Positions 16,755 through 26,440 are shown, counted from the first letter of the stretch. The stretch is 64,000 nt of DNA from Ulvibacter litoralis (GCF_900102055.1 NZ_FNBA01000003.1:478227-542226), one strand, 5' to 3'. The notes: a model not told the origin generated them from the sequence alone. Numbers and translations: made by a program.

Positions 16755-17489
16755 TTAGAAGTATTCCTTTCCGTTAGTATCGATATAGCCTTTTTGACCA
16801 TTTTCTAATTCAAAAGAAGCTAGATTGAAAACAAAGTTATTTAACGTCTTATATTTTATTTTGGTAATGTTAAGGTATCCCCACAAACCATTTTTTTTGA
16901 TTTTTAGCTTAAAAGGGTTATCGTAATCAATTTCTTCATAAAATTCAGTTTTGTTGCTGGTTTTTATTCCAAATTTTTTGTTTTTACTTTCAATAATTAA
17001 AGTTTCGGGGAAGTAGAAGTTATCATCATATTCAATGCTCTTTTTACCATTTAAAAAGCAAATATCATTAATGTTTTTTTTAGAGATGGAATCTATTATT
17101 TCTGTCAGTATTGTTTCACGACTATCGATAGGATCTATTGTTTTCTTTATTAAATAGTAATCTTTTTTGTCCATAATTTCTACTGAATAATGATCGACTG
17201 TTCCGCAGTAAAATAGTTGTCTTTTTTCAGGATAAGAGACAGTTTCTAGTTTATCATTTAGATAAAATATTTCATTTTCATTGTTTAGAACCTGTAAAGA
17301 ACTTTCTGCATGTCCAACATATTTTAATTCATCAAACATTACTTTTCCGTTATTGAGTATTTGAAAAGTGTTATTTTTAGTGTTTTCCATAATTTGAAAG
17401 TTATGGAAGTTGAGGTGTAGTCTTTCTTGGGTATAGCCTTTAAAGCTAAAGAGAATAACTAAAAGAAAGTATGTAAATTTATTCGTCAT
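16755..17489 (-). CDS. Exported hypothetical protein with WG-like repeats
   Basis: A 244-residue protein with signal peptide (TYFLLVILFSFKGYTQ). The C-terminal part has KKNGLWGYLNI and ENGQKGYIDTNGKEYF, phrases like the WG repeats of bacterial KWG proteins (G-x-W/K-G-Y-I/L-D); earlier segments are too diverged to count. Probably periplasmic or surface exposed. Its start overlaps the end of the mechanosensitive channel gene by 11 bases, so the two are cotranscribed. Function unknown. Confidence 0.6.
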   Translation of the reverse strand: MTNKFTYFLLVILFSFKGYTQERLHLNFHNFQIMENTKNNTFQILNNGKVMFDELKYVGHAESSLQVLNNENEIFYLNDKLETVSYPEKRQLFYCGTVDHYSVEIMDKKDYYLIKKTIDPIDSRETILTEIIDSISKKNINDICFLNGKKSIEYDDNFYFPETLIIESKNKKFGIKTSNKTEFYEEIDYDNPFKLKIKKNGLWGYLNITKIKYKTLNNFVFNLASFELENGQKGYIDTNGKEYF

Positions 17490-18399
17490 TTTTTTCTTCT
17501 TTTTTCACATTAATGTTAGGTACCCGAACAATTTCAAAAGTGGCAGAAGCTAGTTGTACTTTTCCGTTTGTCTTTTGAATTTCTTTTCCAATTAACTCAT
17601 TCAATATGTTCTTTGTGTACCTTCTTTTTTTATAGTCTACGATATAACGAAGGTTAAATTGTATCCAATTATCAGTCATGGTTATTGCTAAAGTAGGATC
17701 GACTTGAGCATTTTCAATATAGTATTTGTTTACAACTTGACTCCATTCTGAAATAGATTGTGACACATATTCAGATAATGTTTCCGAAGCAATTTTTACA
17801 ATAATAGTTTTAGCTAATTCTATATCAGAACCATATCGAATTGGAAGATTAAATTCATCCCAAACAAACGGGAAATCTTTTGAATAGTTATATACAGGCC
17901 CTTTAAAAACAAAGGCATTGCTTAGCTTTACAATTCTTCCACTATAATTATCACTGGAAACCCATTCGCCAATTTCCATCATGGTTGTGTATACGCTATC
18001 GATGTCAATTACATCTCCTTTTATATTGTTGATTTCTATCCTATCACCAGGTTTGTAGACACCAACGAAAAAGATATAGAAAGAGCCAGCAACACTTAGA
18101 ATTAACTCTTGTAGTGTTATTGTAATACCTGCTGTAAGGAATCCAATTGCCAATGCAAAGTCCTTGATGCTACCCGTAAAAAATGATATTGTAACTATTA
18201 TGAGCAGTAGGTACCCGAAAATTTCAACTGCTTTTTGAGATTTATATCTTATACCTGTATCGGGTAGTTTTTTTCGTAAAAGCCGTCTCAGAATTACGAT
18301 TGTAAGTAATATAAATGTAGCCCAAATTAAATATTTAATAATATTGGTAGAAACAGGATGTTCATTCATCCATATACTTATATTTTCAAATATTTCCAT
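17479..18399 (-). CDS. Mechanosensitive ion channel (MscS family)
   Basis: A 306-residue inner-membrane channel. Three hydrophobic segments lie at about 17-39, 60-80 and 85-115; the third (AIGFLTAGITITLQELILSVAGS) is the Gly/Ala-rich pore helix of MscS. The beta domain follows with YKPGDRIEIN, which matches the family's PGD-x-I-x-I motif. It would open under hypo-osmotic membrane tension. Standard MscS is about 286 residues, so this is a basic small form. It overlaps by 11 bases with the downstream WG-like exported protein, a pairing that might add an envelope partner, but this is inference. Confidence 0.9.
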   Translation of the reverse strand: MEIFENISIWMNEHPVSTNIIKYLIWATFILLTIVILRRLLRKKLPDTGIRYKSQKAVEIFGYLLLIIVTISFFTGSIKDFALAIGFLTAGITITLQELILSVAGSFYIFFVGVYKPGDRIEINNIKGDVIDIDSVYTTMMEIGEWVSSDNYSGRIVKLSNAFVFKGPVYNYSKDFPFVWDEFNLPIRYGSDIELAKTIIVKIASETLSEYVSQSISEWSQVVNKYYIENAQVDPTLAITMTDNWIQFNLRYIVDYKKRRYTKNILNELIGKEIQKTNGKVQLASATFEIVRVPNINVKKEEKNDE

Positions 18400-18510
18400 C
18401 GATTTTTAAATATTACTTGTTTTGTGAGATTCAGTAAGATCAGTGTAATTTAATTTACTTAATACTAAGATAGTTAATTAATTCCACCCATTCTTTTCTA
18501 TTAAATTGAA

Positions 18511-19194
18511 TCATTCTCTTATCACTTTTCCATCTTGAAGCTCAATAATTCGCCCAGTTTTTTCAGCGAAATCTAAATCATGAGTTACCACCAATAGTGT
18601 TTTATTATAGACCTCTGTAAGCTCTTTAAATATATTGAAAACAATATCAGCGTTTTTAGTGTCTAAGTTTCCGGTAGGTTCATCGCACATAATAATTAGA
18701 GGATCATTAATCATAGACCTAGCTATAGCAACACGTTGTTTTTCACCACCCGACAACTGGTTTGCCATTTTTTTAGCTAACTTTTCAATGCCTAAATCTT
18801 TTAATAATTCATAAGCATTATGTTCTAATTCTTCCTCGCTCAGTTTGTTTAGTTTGAAACCTGGTAGCATTACATTTTTTAAGGCAGTAAATTCATTGAG
18901 CAAATAATGGAATTGGAATACAAAACCAATTTTTTCATTTCTTATAGCAGCAAGTTCCTTTTCTGATTTTTTGCGAACACTAATTCCATCCAACAAAAGC
19001 TCCCCTGTAAAATCTGTGTCCATGGTTGACAGAATATAAAGTAAGGTTGACTTTCCACTCCCAGATCGACCAATGATGGAAGCATAATCACCACTATTTA
19101 AGCGAAAGGAAACATCTTTTAAAACATCAATTTTCACTGGATCATAGAATGATTTGTAGATAGAGCGTGCTTCAAGTATCGTTTTTTTCTCCAT
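18511..19194 (-). CDS. ABC transporter ATP-binding protein (MacB/LolD type)
   Basis: A 227-residue ATPase: Walker A GRSGSGKST, Q-loop in FVFQFHYLLNEFTALKNV, signature LSGGEKQR, Walker B LIIMCDEPTGNLD and switch His in VVTHD. The FQFHYLL-EFTALKNVMLP and EPTGNLD phrases are typical of the LolD/MacB/FtsE group. It is the last gene of a three-gene operon with the permease (adjacent by one base) and the adaptor. It powers a mechanotransmission-type transporter rather than classical transport. Confidence 0.92.
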   Translation of the reverse strand: MEKKTILEARSIYKSFYDPVKIDVLKDVSFRLNSGDYASIIGRSGSGKSTLLYILSTMDTDFTGELLLDGISVRKKSEKELAAIRNEKIGFVFQFHYLLNEFTALKNVMLPGFKLNKLSEEELEHNAYELLKDLGIEKLAKKMANQLSGGEKQRVAIARSMINDPLIIMCDEPTGNLDTKNADIVFNIFKELTEVYNKTLLVVTHDLDFAEKTGRIIELQDGKVIRE

Positions 19195-20454
19195 TTACTT
19201 TCCTCTTATAATTTCTACTGGGTCAACTTTACTAGCTTTTCTAGCTGGCATCCATCCTGCTAAAAAGGTAGTGAGCATTGCGAAAATTATGGCAACCGCA
19301 TAGTACTGTAGTCCATAATCGATAGGATAGGTCTCTACGGCGGGTAGGGAAGGGGCGCTAAAAGGGATTGCGTCAATACCTAACGACATTAAAAAACCAA
19401 TTATTACACCTCCAACAGCACCTGCAACACCAATGCTCAAAGATATCGAGATGAATATTTTTTTTACATCACTTCCTGCAAATCCGGTGGCTTTTAGAAT
19501 CGCTATCGTATCCATTTTTTCATAAATAAGCATGTTGAGTATGTTGTAAATTCCGAAACCTGAAACAATTAATAAGGTGATTCCAACAGCGTATGAAATG
19601 ATGGAACGTACACCACTTCCTGTTTCAAATTGGGCGTTGGCCGTTTGAATATCTTCAGCGTCGAGTCTAAAAAGCGATTCATATTCAGCAGCTAATTTAG
19701 GAGCCATGTTTAAGTCTTTCAGCTTTATTTGAATATCACTTATATAATTACTACTCACTCCGAGTAATTTCCGGGTAGTTTCCAAGCTCGCGAAGCTTTG
19801 TACTTTGTCTATTTCTGATATACCGGATTCATAAAAACCGATTACTTTCAAGGAAAACTGTTCTCCTTCAGTAGAAGTAACAGTTATGATATCACCTAAT
19901 TCAGCATTGATAACGTCGGCAACTCCTTGCCCAAGGATGATACTGTTTGAAACAATGTCTAGTTCTTGATAATTTCCTTCAATAATGTAATCGCCAAATG
20001 CAAAAAGCTTCGCCTCCTGATCTACTTCGATTCCGTTGATGATTCCGTTCAGGTCAATATTTCCGAGGTTGTAAAAAACTTGAGCCGATATTTTTGAAGC
20101 TACACCTGCGACACGGTCATCTGTTTCCAGCTTATTAATTATTTGCTGAGCGTTGTAAATTTCTTTCCGTGTATTTACAGGTTTTACGGAACTTATAAAA
20201 TGATGGTAATCTTTAAATTCTTTGCTTAGGTCAATAGGTTGAATTTTAGAAGGCTTAATATCATTGTATAAGCGAATATGTGGTGTTCTATTTAAAACGA
20301 TACCATCCAGTAACTGATTCAATCCTTCCATGAAGCCCAGAAGTGTCACAAAAAGCGCAATACTAAACGTAACCCCAATAGCGGCTACAAGGGTTTGTTT
20401 CCATCTAGCAAGCATTAGTGCTATCGCAATTTCAGTAAGATGCTTTATTTTCAT
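19195..20454 (-). CDS. ABC transporter permease (MacB/FtsX type)
   Basis: A 419-residue four-helix permease: TM1 at about 20-40, a periplasmic MacB-PCD-like domain of some 230 residues, and three C-terminal helices ending with GWMPARKASKVDPVEIIRGK, the family's signature end. It works with the ATPase and the periplasmic adaptor. Its start overlaps the adaptor stop by four bases (ATGA arrangement), showing translational coupling. An outer-membrane TolC partner is not in the window. Confidence 0.92.
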   Translation of the reverse strand: MKIKHLTEIAIALMLARWKQTLVAAIGVTFSIALFVTLLGFMEGLNQLLDGIVLNRTPHIRLYNDIKPSKIQPIDLSKEFKDYHHFISSVKPVNTRKEIYNAQQIINKLETDDRVAGVASKISAQVFYNLGNIDLNGIINGIEVDQEAKLFAFGDYIIEGNYQELDIVSNSIILGQGVADVINAELGDIITVTSTEGEQFSLKVIGFYESGISEIDKVQSFASLETTRKLLGVSSNYISDIQIKLKDLNMAPKLAAEYESLFRLDAEDIQTANAQFETGSGVRSIISYAVGITLLIVSGFGIYNILNMLIYEKMDTIAILKATGFAGSDVKKIFISISLSIGVAGAVGGVIIGFLMSLGIDAIPFSAPSLPAVETYPIDYGLQYYAVAIIFAMLTTFLAGWMPARKASKVDPVEIIRGK

Positions 20455-21539
20455 TTTTGTGGTAATTCGATTAAAGTCGTTGTGTCGATACCACTTTTGA
20501 TTTCTACAAGGTCATAATCCATTAGACCAACTTCTACTTTTTGAAGTGTGCCTCCTTCTAATATCACGGTTGAATCATTTAACAAATAATTTCTAGGGAT
20601 GGTTAAGGTATCTTGTTTCGTGTTAATTACAATATTTGCTTCTACCGTTAAATTGGGGTAGAGCTCATTCGGATTTTTAATAAAGATAGCCTCTGCTTGA
20701 AAGGAGCGCGTTCTACTGTTCATCATAGGGTAAATGGTTGTGATTTTTCCCTCAAAAACTTGAGATTGATAGCTATCCATTCGTATAATTACTCGCTGCC
20801 CTTTTTTTACTTTTACAATATCAAACTCGTCAATACTTAATTCTATAATGAACTCTTCTGTCCCAATAATAACAGCTGGCTCTTGCGTATTAATTGATTC
20901 CCCTTTTTCTTTGTTAATCTTGTAGATTACACCATCTATCTCACTTCTAATAATAAAATCATCTTCCATTAGTTTAGCGATTTCTAGATTGTTTTTACTT
21001 TGATCTGAAGCTAATTTAAGTTGTCGCTCAAGATCTTGATAGTTCGATTTCGATCTAGATAATTCCACTTTTGAGTTTTGATAACTCAATTCTTTTTGTT
21101 CAAATTCTACCTTGCTTCCAATATTTTGGCTCCATAGATTTTTTTGCCTTTGGTATTGTATAGAATCATTTATTAGATTTTTTTTAGCCAATTCAATCGC
21201 ATTCTTTGCGTCAAGGAGTTTATTGAAATTTTTCTTGTAATCAGCAGAAGCAGAGGCGAGACGAGCATTTTCCGTAGATAACTTTAAATTGCTATTGTCC
21301 AATTGAAAAATAGGATCCCCTTTTTTAACAATTGCTCCTTCTTCTACAAATACTTTTTTTATAGTACCACTTGTCTTCCCAAAAACTTCATATTGGTTAT
21401 TACTTTTAATAAATCCTGACGCATACACACTTTCAGTAATGTTTTTAATTTCTGGTGTAATCGATACACTTTTGTTAGCACACGATGTTATCACTACGGA
21501 AATTAATATTGAAAAGAGAAAAAGTGCTTTATTGTTCAT
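20451..21539 (-). CDS. Efflux periplasmic adaptor (HlyD/RND-type) lipoprotein
   Basis: A 362-residue membrane-fusion protein with a lipoprotein signal (SVVITSC, Cys20). A biotinyl-lipoyl-like half (GTIKKVFVEEGAIVKKGDPIFQLD), a long coiled-coil hairpin (about 75-190) and the second lipoyl half (VDGVIYKINKEKGESI-like) are followed by beta-barrel domains. It links the MacB-like permease to an outer-membrane channel. First gene of the three-gene operon. The exported substrate (macrolide, lipid, lipoprotein or heme) is unknown. Confidence 0.9.
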   Translation of the reverse strand: MNNKALFLFSILISVVITSCANKSVSITPEIKNITESVYASGFIKSNNQYEVFGKTSGTIKKVFVEEGAIVKKGDPIFQLDNSNLKLSTENARLASASADYKKNFNKLLDAKNAIELAKKNLINDSIQYQRQKNLWSQNIGSKVEFEQKELSYQNSKVELSRSKSNYQDLERQLKLASDQSKNNLEIAKLMEDDFIIRSEIDGVIYKINKEKGESINTQEPAVIIGTEEFIIELSIDEFDIVKVKKGQRVIIRMDSYQSQVFEGKITTIYPMMNSRTRSFQAEAIFIKNPNELYPNLTVEANIVINTKQDTLTIPRNYLLNDSTVILEGGTLQKVEVGLMDYDLVEIKSGIDTTTLIELPQK

Positions 21540-22068
21540 GTGACTTAGCGTTTATTTTCATGCAATTAGATTTACAGTATTTGATATATTCGGTATGATT
21601 ACATCTGGTAAGATTCAGCAAGACAAGCGCAACGTAATTTTCATAAGACTGAATTATCTGATTCACAATTGAATATTTTCTAAAAGTTCAGAAGTAAGAA
21701 AAAGAAAACATACGTGGTATAGCATATATTTTATTCCATTAGTTTCTTCAAATGTCTTTCTACTATTTATCTGTTATAACAAATGTAAAGGGGGGAAACA
21801 TTCTTATCAATGATAATTATCAACTTTAGGAAGTTAGTTCAGTTGTATCTCAAACCTGTTACAAGAGTGAGTTGTACCATTATTTCGCCTAATATGGTGG
21901 GTAATTGGCAACAGTGCGAGCTTTATTCTTAAACTAGTCTCGAAGTTATTCAGGACTGCGCAGCCTCAACACTTCACGTAGAAAGGCGAGTGAGTTTGCT
22001 TTTAGGTAGGTTTTATGTAGTTCTGTAATGAATGAGCAATGCCTTAACTGAGAAGGTTCTTAGTGCTA
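21540..22068. other. Gene-free gap with degraded intergenic elements
   Basis: No credible coding sequence in 529 bases. Two stretches look like decayed element copies: 21600-21660 (taagattcagcaagacaagcgcaacg, compare gagactcagaagggcaagcgtaacg) and 21900-21990 (ggcaacagtgcgagctttattc, then gaagttattcaggactgcgcagcc). Both read in the same orientation as the copies at 53-62 kb. The promoter of the efflux operon should lie at 21540-21600, but no clear boxes were found. Confidence 0.4.
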
Positions 22069-23385
22069 TTAATCCATTACAAAGTTAAATCCTGCTGTAA
22101 TAATACTTGAACTAAATGATGTGTCCCTATCGTACTGGTAAAACTTTAAATCAATAGTTTTTAAACCAAGCTTCCAGATATGTGCTTTTGCAAAAATATC
22201 GGTGTACGAGATTCCGAAGCCAAATTGGTTTGCAGTATATTCAGAAAGGTCATAATCAGAGGTGTAAAATTCATCGGTAGTTAAAGCGCCTTCATAAGGT
22301 CTAAAATAATCGGCAGCTGTTTGATTATAAAATCTATACGATGGATATAAAGTAAATTTGCCGGTAATTTTAATGGGCACTTCAATACTAGCCGTATTCG
22401 AATTAATGCCCCAATCATCATAATAATAACGATAGAATGTTCTTACTGAAAGTATTTCATTCACATACCAATTTAATCGTCCTCCAACAGCTACTTTTAA
22501 TCTTGAATCTGGCAAACGTTCAATAGCATCTGCTAGTTGAAAATTATCAATAAATGAATCTGCTACATCTCCAAAATATACTCTTTGAAATGGTGTAGAT
22601 AATAAACCTTGCTGTTGTACAAAATCTAGTGCTAATGAACCCTGTAGGTTCTTGTGAAGAATTTGTGAGAACCCCAAACCTAAAGAATAAGAATTACGTC
22701 CTTCATCTTGAAATTCGTTAAATCTAGGAGTATAATTTGTGTTACCTGTAATCGTGTTTTGCGTAAATAAACTATTATTTAATCCATTACCATTTTCTCC
22801 AAACGGTCTTAATTCGGAAGGGTAAATAGAATTCCAGGTATCGATGTATACATTTGTATTTACACTTAACTCCGTATTCTTTTCATTAAATAATTTAGTG
22901 TAGCTGCCTCCCACACCGACTGAAAAATAATCGTATTCTGATGAGATAGCTATTTTGGCAGACCAAATATCATTTCTGTCATCTGAGCTATGGCTATAAC
23001 TTCCTGTTAAGTTCGCCCAAGTGTCACTACTAGAAGCACCAGAAGACGCTTGAAACGGATCTGCGGGGCTATCATCATCAAAAGGATCTACATTACTTGA
23101 TGAAGCTGAGGTATAAGCGGAAACTCCTGCATCAATAGTTAATACATCATCGTCATTTAATGGAATTGAAACCACAAATGTTCCTGTAATGTCTGTTAGT
23201 TCTTCAGTACCAATTCCGCCACTTACAGCAGCATTATCTCCATCTTGAGCATAGTAACTTGTTAGAAAATCTACTTCAGTAGTTTCTAATACACGTTTTT
23301 TATAAACTTTGGTAGTGTCTTGTGCTGTTTGTGCAAATGAATTAGCAAAAGCAAATACACATACTATTAAAATTATTTTTTTCAA
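22069..23385 (-). CDS. DUF3570 outer-membrane beta-barrel protein
   Basis: Exported protein of about 440 residues: signal KKIILIVCVFAFANSFAQ, then many alternating amphipathic strands rich in Tyr, Asp and Asn, ending in Phe-Val-Met-Asp, consistent with an outer-membrane barrel of the DUF3570 family. The open frame runs from an ATG at 23436, but that would overlap the DUF4266 gene by 38 bases and hide the signal peptide behind 17 residues. I prefer the TTG at 23385, 14 bases after the upstream stop. It is the last gene of the thioredoxin/ApbE/DUF4266/DUF3570 operon. Function of the family is not established. Confidence 0.82.
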   Translation of the reverse strand: MKKIILIVCVFAFANSFAQTAQDTTKVYKKRVLETTEVDFLTSYYAQDGDNAAVSGGIGTEELTDITGTFVVSIPLNDDDVLTIDAGVSAYTSASSSNVDPFDDDSPADPFQASSGASSSDTWANLTGSYSHSSDDRNDIWSAKIAISSEYDYFSVGVGGSYTKLFNEKNTELSVNTNVYIDTWNSIYPSELRPFGENGNGLNNSLFTQNTITGNTNYTPRFNEFQDEGRNSYSLGLGFSQILHKNLQGSLALDFVQQQGLLSTPFQRVYFGDVADSFIDNFQLADAIERLPDSRLKVAVGGRLNWYVNEILSVRTFYRYYYDDWGINSNTASIEVPIKITGKFTLYPSYRFYNQTAADYFRPYEGALTTDEFYTSDYDLSEYTANQFGFGISYTDIFAKAHIWKLGLKTIDLKFYQYDRDTSFSSSIITAGFNFVMD

Positions 23386-23398
23386 TTTTATTGTTTTA

Positions 23399-23611
23399 TT
23401 AGTTACAGCCGCAGCCTCCTCCAGTTTTCCCTCCATTTGCTCCTACAGCTGCTTCGCGATAGGAATGCATAGTGGTCACATTTCGGTCACATTTTTTATC
23501 TGATAATGCCATGTCAGGGTCATTTATAGTTACTTTTTCGTATTCTTTAACCACAACACAACTGCTAAAACAAGTTATTATTAATGTAGTATATATAAAC
23601 TTTTGAATCAT
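23399..23611 (-). CDS. DUF4266 small lipoprotein
   Basis: A 70-residue lipoprotein: signal MIQKFIYTTLIITCFSSC with Cys at about 18, then a short polar segment with HSYREAAVGANGG and a C-terminal GGGCGCN. The glycine and cysteine tail is the hallmark of DUF4266; two cysteines may bind metal or form a disulfide. It overlaps the apbE stop by four bases and precedes DUF3570, the usual partner. The flavin transferase next door suggests a redox role, which is inference. Confidence 0.85.
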   Translation of the reverse strand: MIQKFIYTTLIITCFSSCVVVKEYEKVTINDPDMALSDKKCDRNVTTMHSYREAAVGANGGKTGGGCGCN

Positions 23612-24588
23612 AATTTGTTTATTTCTATGTTCTTTGATTTCAAAATATTTCCTGTATCATCGATGATGATGCATTCTATTTTCGGTAATTGATTAATGCG
23701 ATCTAAACCAGCTTCTTTTCCCATAACAAATACGGAAGTTGCAAGGGCGTCTGCCAATTCTGCTTTTGGAGCAAATACTGTTACACTTATAATTCCAGTA
23801 GAGGGATATCCTGTTCGTGGATCAATGATATGTGTGTACCGTTTGCCGTTAAAATTCACATACTTTTCGTAATTTCCAGAAGTTACTACCGCTCCATTCG
23901 TGATTGGCAGCAAGGCAAAAACTTTATTCTTATCCATTGGATTGGTAATTGCGACTTTCCAATCATCATTATTGGGTTGTTTTCCCCAAGTATTCATATC
24001 GCCAGAAGCGTTAATAATTCCAGACGGTACCCCTTCAGAAATAAGTAATGTTTTAGCTTTATCGGCAGCGTAGCCTTTTCCAATAGCACCAAAGCCAATT
24101 TTCATTCCTTTTAATTTCAGAAATACAGTTCTATTTTTTTTGTCTAGAACAATGTTTTGATACCCCACTTTTTCTACGGAAGTAGTTATTTCTTCTTCGG
24201 AAGGCATTACGGTCATACTACCATCAAACTTCCAAATTCTATCCATAGAAGCATAGCTAATATCGAAGGCGCCATCGGTCAATTTTGAAATCCCTATAGC
24301 TCTTTCAATTAATTCAATTAATTCTATATCCACTTTAACAGGCTTAACTCCTGCATTGCGATTAATTTCTGATGTTTGAGAATTATCATCCCAAGATGAA
24401 ATTAAGGTTTCAATTCTTGAAATCTCGGCTACTGCTTTGTCAATGTGTTTGTTAGCTTGTATAGAGTCGTTTGCTACAACAGTAATGTCAAACCGACTTC
24501 CCATTAGTTTGAGCGTTCTCTTATAAGATTGTTGTGCTGTACAATCTATTAATGAGAATATTAGTAATAAAGTGATTAGATGTTTCAA
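23608..24588 (-). CDS. apbE: FAD:protein FMN transferase
   Basis: A 326-residue exported enzyme (lipoprotein-like signal TLLLIFSLIDC) that uses FAD to attach FMN to Thr or Ser of target proteins in the periplasm, with Mg2+. Family motifs are present: LMGSRFDI, GFGAIGKGYAADKA, INASGDMNTWG and the THIIDPRTGYPS active region. It lies between a thioredoxin-like gene and the DUF4266/DUF3570 pair in one operon with one-base spacing or four-base overlaps. No obvious flavinylation target (a short D-x-x-S/T-G-A-T-like sequence) was recognised in the neighbouring proteins. Confidence 0.93.
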   Translation of the reverse strand: MKHLITLLLIFSLIDCTAQQSYKRTLKLMGSRFDITVVANDSIQANKHIDKAVAEISRIETLISSWDDNSQTSEINRNAGVKPVKVDIELIELIERAIGISKLTDGAFDISYASMDRIWKFDGSMTVMPSEEEITTSVEKVGYQNIVLDKKNRTVFLKLKGMKIGFGAIGKGYAADKAKTLLISEGVPSGIINASGDMNTWGKQPNNDDWKVAITNPMDKNKVFALLPITNGAVVTSGNYEKYVNFNGKRYTHIIDPRTGYPSTGIISVTVFAPKAELADALATSVFVMGKEAGLDRINQLPKIECIIIDDTGNILKSKNIEINKL

Positions 24589-24589
24589 A

Positions 24590-25030
24590 TTACTTTGTAA
24601 AAGCGTTTAATTCTTTTATATAATTTTCTGGAGTTGTTTTTTTGTAACTATTTTCTCCTAATACTTTGCCATTAGCATCAAGTACTACAACAAATGGGAA
24701 ATACCCTTGTTTATTGTATTTTTCGGCTAATAATGCGTTCGCTTTTGTTTGTGCTTCAGACAATGCATTTTTTTTTCTTCTAGGGAAATCAGCTTTCAGC
24801 ATAACATAATTTTCCGCTGCATACTTTTTAAAAGTGTCTGTACTCCAAATCTCTCGGTCTAGTTTAATACAAGGTGCACACCAATCTGAACCTTGGAACA
24901 CCAATATAATGGGCTTATTTTCCTTAGCGGCCATTTCTTTAGCAGTAAAAATATCTGTTTGCCATTCCTGAGCAACTGTTGTACTCATGCTTAGAATCAT
25001 TACTGTTAGCGCCACAATTATTCTTTTCAT
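24590..25030 (-). CDS. Exported thioredoxin-family protein
   Basis: A 146-residue periplasmic thiol protein: signal peptide 1-20 (cut after TTVA) and active site C51-A-P-C54 in GSDWCAPCIKLDREIW. The GSDWCxPC form belongs to the thioredoxin_7/DsbD-gamma-like group. It heads the operon with apbE, DUF4266 and DUF3570 (1-base gap to apbE). It may keep cysteines of the DUF4266 tail or an unseen partner reduced; this is inference. Confidence 0.9.
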   Translation of the reverse strand: MKRIIVALTVMILSMSTTVAQEWQTDIFTAKEMAAKENKPIILVFQGSDWCAPCIKLDREIWSTDTFKKYAAENYVMLKADFPRRKKNALSEAQTKANALLAEKYNKQGYFPFVVVLDANGKVLGENSYKKTTPENYIKELNAFTK

Positions 25031-25108
25031 ATTATTCTTTTGCTTTTAATTAAATATATAGTCGACAATTAGAGCAATACCTATCAACGGTTGTATTATA
25101 TAATTGTT

Positions 25109-26086
25109 TTATATTATGAGATTAAATAAATACCCTGATATGATGATACAAAGTGTTACCACAGCAAAAAAGATGGCAATTAATTTTAAGGTCATTACTT
25201 TTTTTAAGAGCATTGCTTCAGGTAACGACAAACCAACAACTCCCATCATGAAGGCGATTGCAGTTCCCAACGGAATTCCCTTGGCAACCAATACCTGAAC
25301 TACAGGAAGTATGCCTGATGCGTTGGAGTACATTGGTACAGCCAAAATTGTTGCGATAGGAACAGCAAAAAGGTTGTCTTTGTCCATATATTTTTCAAAA
25401 AATCCCTCAGGAATATATCCGTGCATTAATCCACCTATTGCAATTCCAACAATTACATAAGGGATGATGCCTTTAAGGATTTTAATGACTTCAGCCCAGA
25501 TAATTGGTAAGCGTTGTTTAAAGGTTTGATTTTCTGCTTGAAATATGTCTTGATCTCTTTGAGCATTTTCTAAAACTTCTTTAGCCCAAGGTGTTAGAAA
25601 TCCTTCCAGTTTTAATTTTTGAAGGATAACTCCTGAAATTGTTCCTAATAAAATACCACTAATCACATAAATAAGGGTTGTTTTAATTCCAAACAAGCCA
25701 ACAAAAAGTCCGATAGCCACTTCATTCACCAGGGGAGATGTAATTAAAAATGAAAACGTGACACCTAAAGGGATTCCACCTCTCACAAAACCAATAAACA
25801 AAGGAACTGAAGAACAAGAACAGAAAGGTGTTACTACCCCAAAAAGACTTGCCATTAAGTATTCCAATCCGTATAGTTTATTTCTTGATAGATAGTTTTT
25901 AACCTTGTCTATTGGGAAATAACTATTCACGATTCCCATAAAAAAGATGACAACAAAGAGTAGGATTAGAATCTTTGTAGTGTCATAAATAAAGAAATTT
26001 AATGCTTCTGCTAAATGTTGTCCTTTGCTTAAATCCAGAACATCATAGACGAACCAATCTGCTATATTCTGTATCCAATCAAACAT
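25109..26086 (-). CDS. Permease of the ArsP/YraQ (DUF318) family
   Basis: A 325-residue inner-membrane protein with about eight hydrophobic helices. The family signature TPFCSCSSVPLF is present, with a second conserved half (AVPMYSNASGILPVV). ArsP homologues export trivalent methyl- or aromatic arsenicals; others are uncharacterised. It lies downstream of a small redox thioredoxin and an ArsR repressor, all on one strand, which supports a metalloid or thiol-related efflux role. Confidence 0.88.
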   Translation of the reverse strand: MFDWIQNIADWFVYDVLDLSKGQHLAEALNFFIYDTTKILILLFVVIFFMGIVNSYFPIDKVKNYLSRNKLYGLEYLMASLFGVVTPFCSCSSVPLFIGFVRGGIPLGVTFSFLITSPLVNEVAIGLFVGLFGIKTTLIYVISGILLGTISGVILQKLKLEGFLTPWAKEVLENAQRDQDIFQAENQTFKQRLPIIWAEVIKILKGIIPYVIVGIAIGGLMHGYIPEGFFEKYMDKDNLFAVPIATILAVPMYSNASGILPVVQVLVAKGIPLGTAIAFMMGVVGLSLPEAMLLKKVMTLKLIAIFFAVVTLCIIISGYLFNLII

Positions 26087-26153
26087 TTTCTATTACACTA
26101 ATAATTCTTAATAGGGATGAAACCTTGATATGATAATTCATAGTTGAGTTGAA

Positions 26154-26390
26154 TTAGTTTAGAAGAGTCAATACTTCATCTTTTGAAGGCACTCTACCTT
26201 TTATTGTAATCACTTCATCTATTACCAAGGCTGGTGTGGACATAACGTTGTATTTCATAATCTCCATTATATCCTCAACTTTTTCAATAGTTGCGTCTAT
26301 GTTATTTGCTGAAACTACATCCTTAACAACACCTGTCATTGATTGGCACTTTGGGCAACCTGTTCCTAAAATTTTAATTACTTTGGTCAT
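26154..26390 (-). CDS. Small thioredoxin-like redox protein
   Basis: A 78-residue protein with active site C14-P-K-C in LGTGCPKCQSM and the cis-Pro region MSTPALVIDE. This matches the redox-active-disulfide-protein-2 family, usually encoded beside ArsP/YraQ permeases. Cytoplasmic, no signal peptide. It sits between arsR and the permease in one operon and probably supplies or accepts electrons for the same substrate. Confidence 0.9.
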   Translation of the reverse strand: MTKVIKILGTGCPKCQSMTGVVKDVVSANNIDATIEKVEDIMEIMKYNVMSTPALVIDEVITIKGRVPSKDEVLTLLN

Positions 26391-26440
26391 AACTAGTATA
26401 TTTGTTTATCGCCAATAGACGATTAGATTAGAAAAAAATA

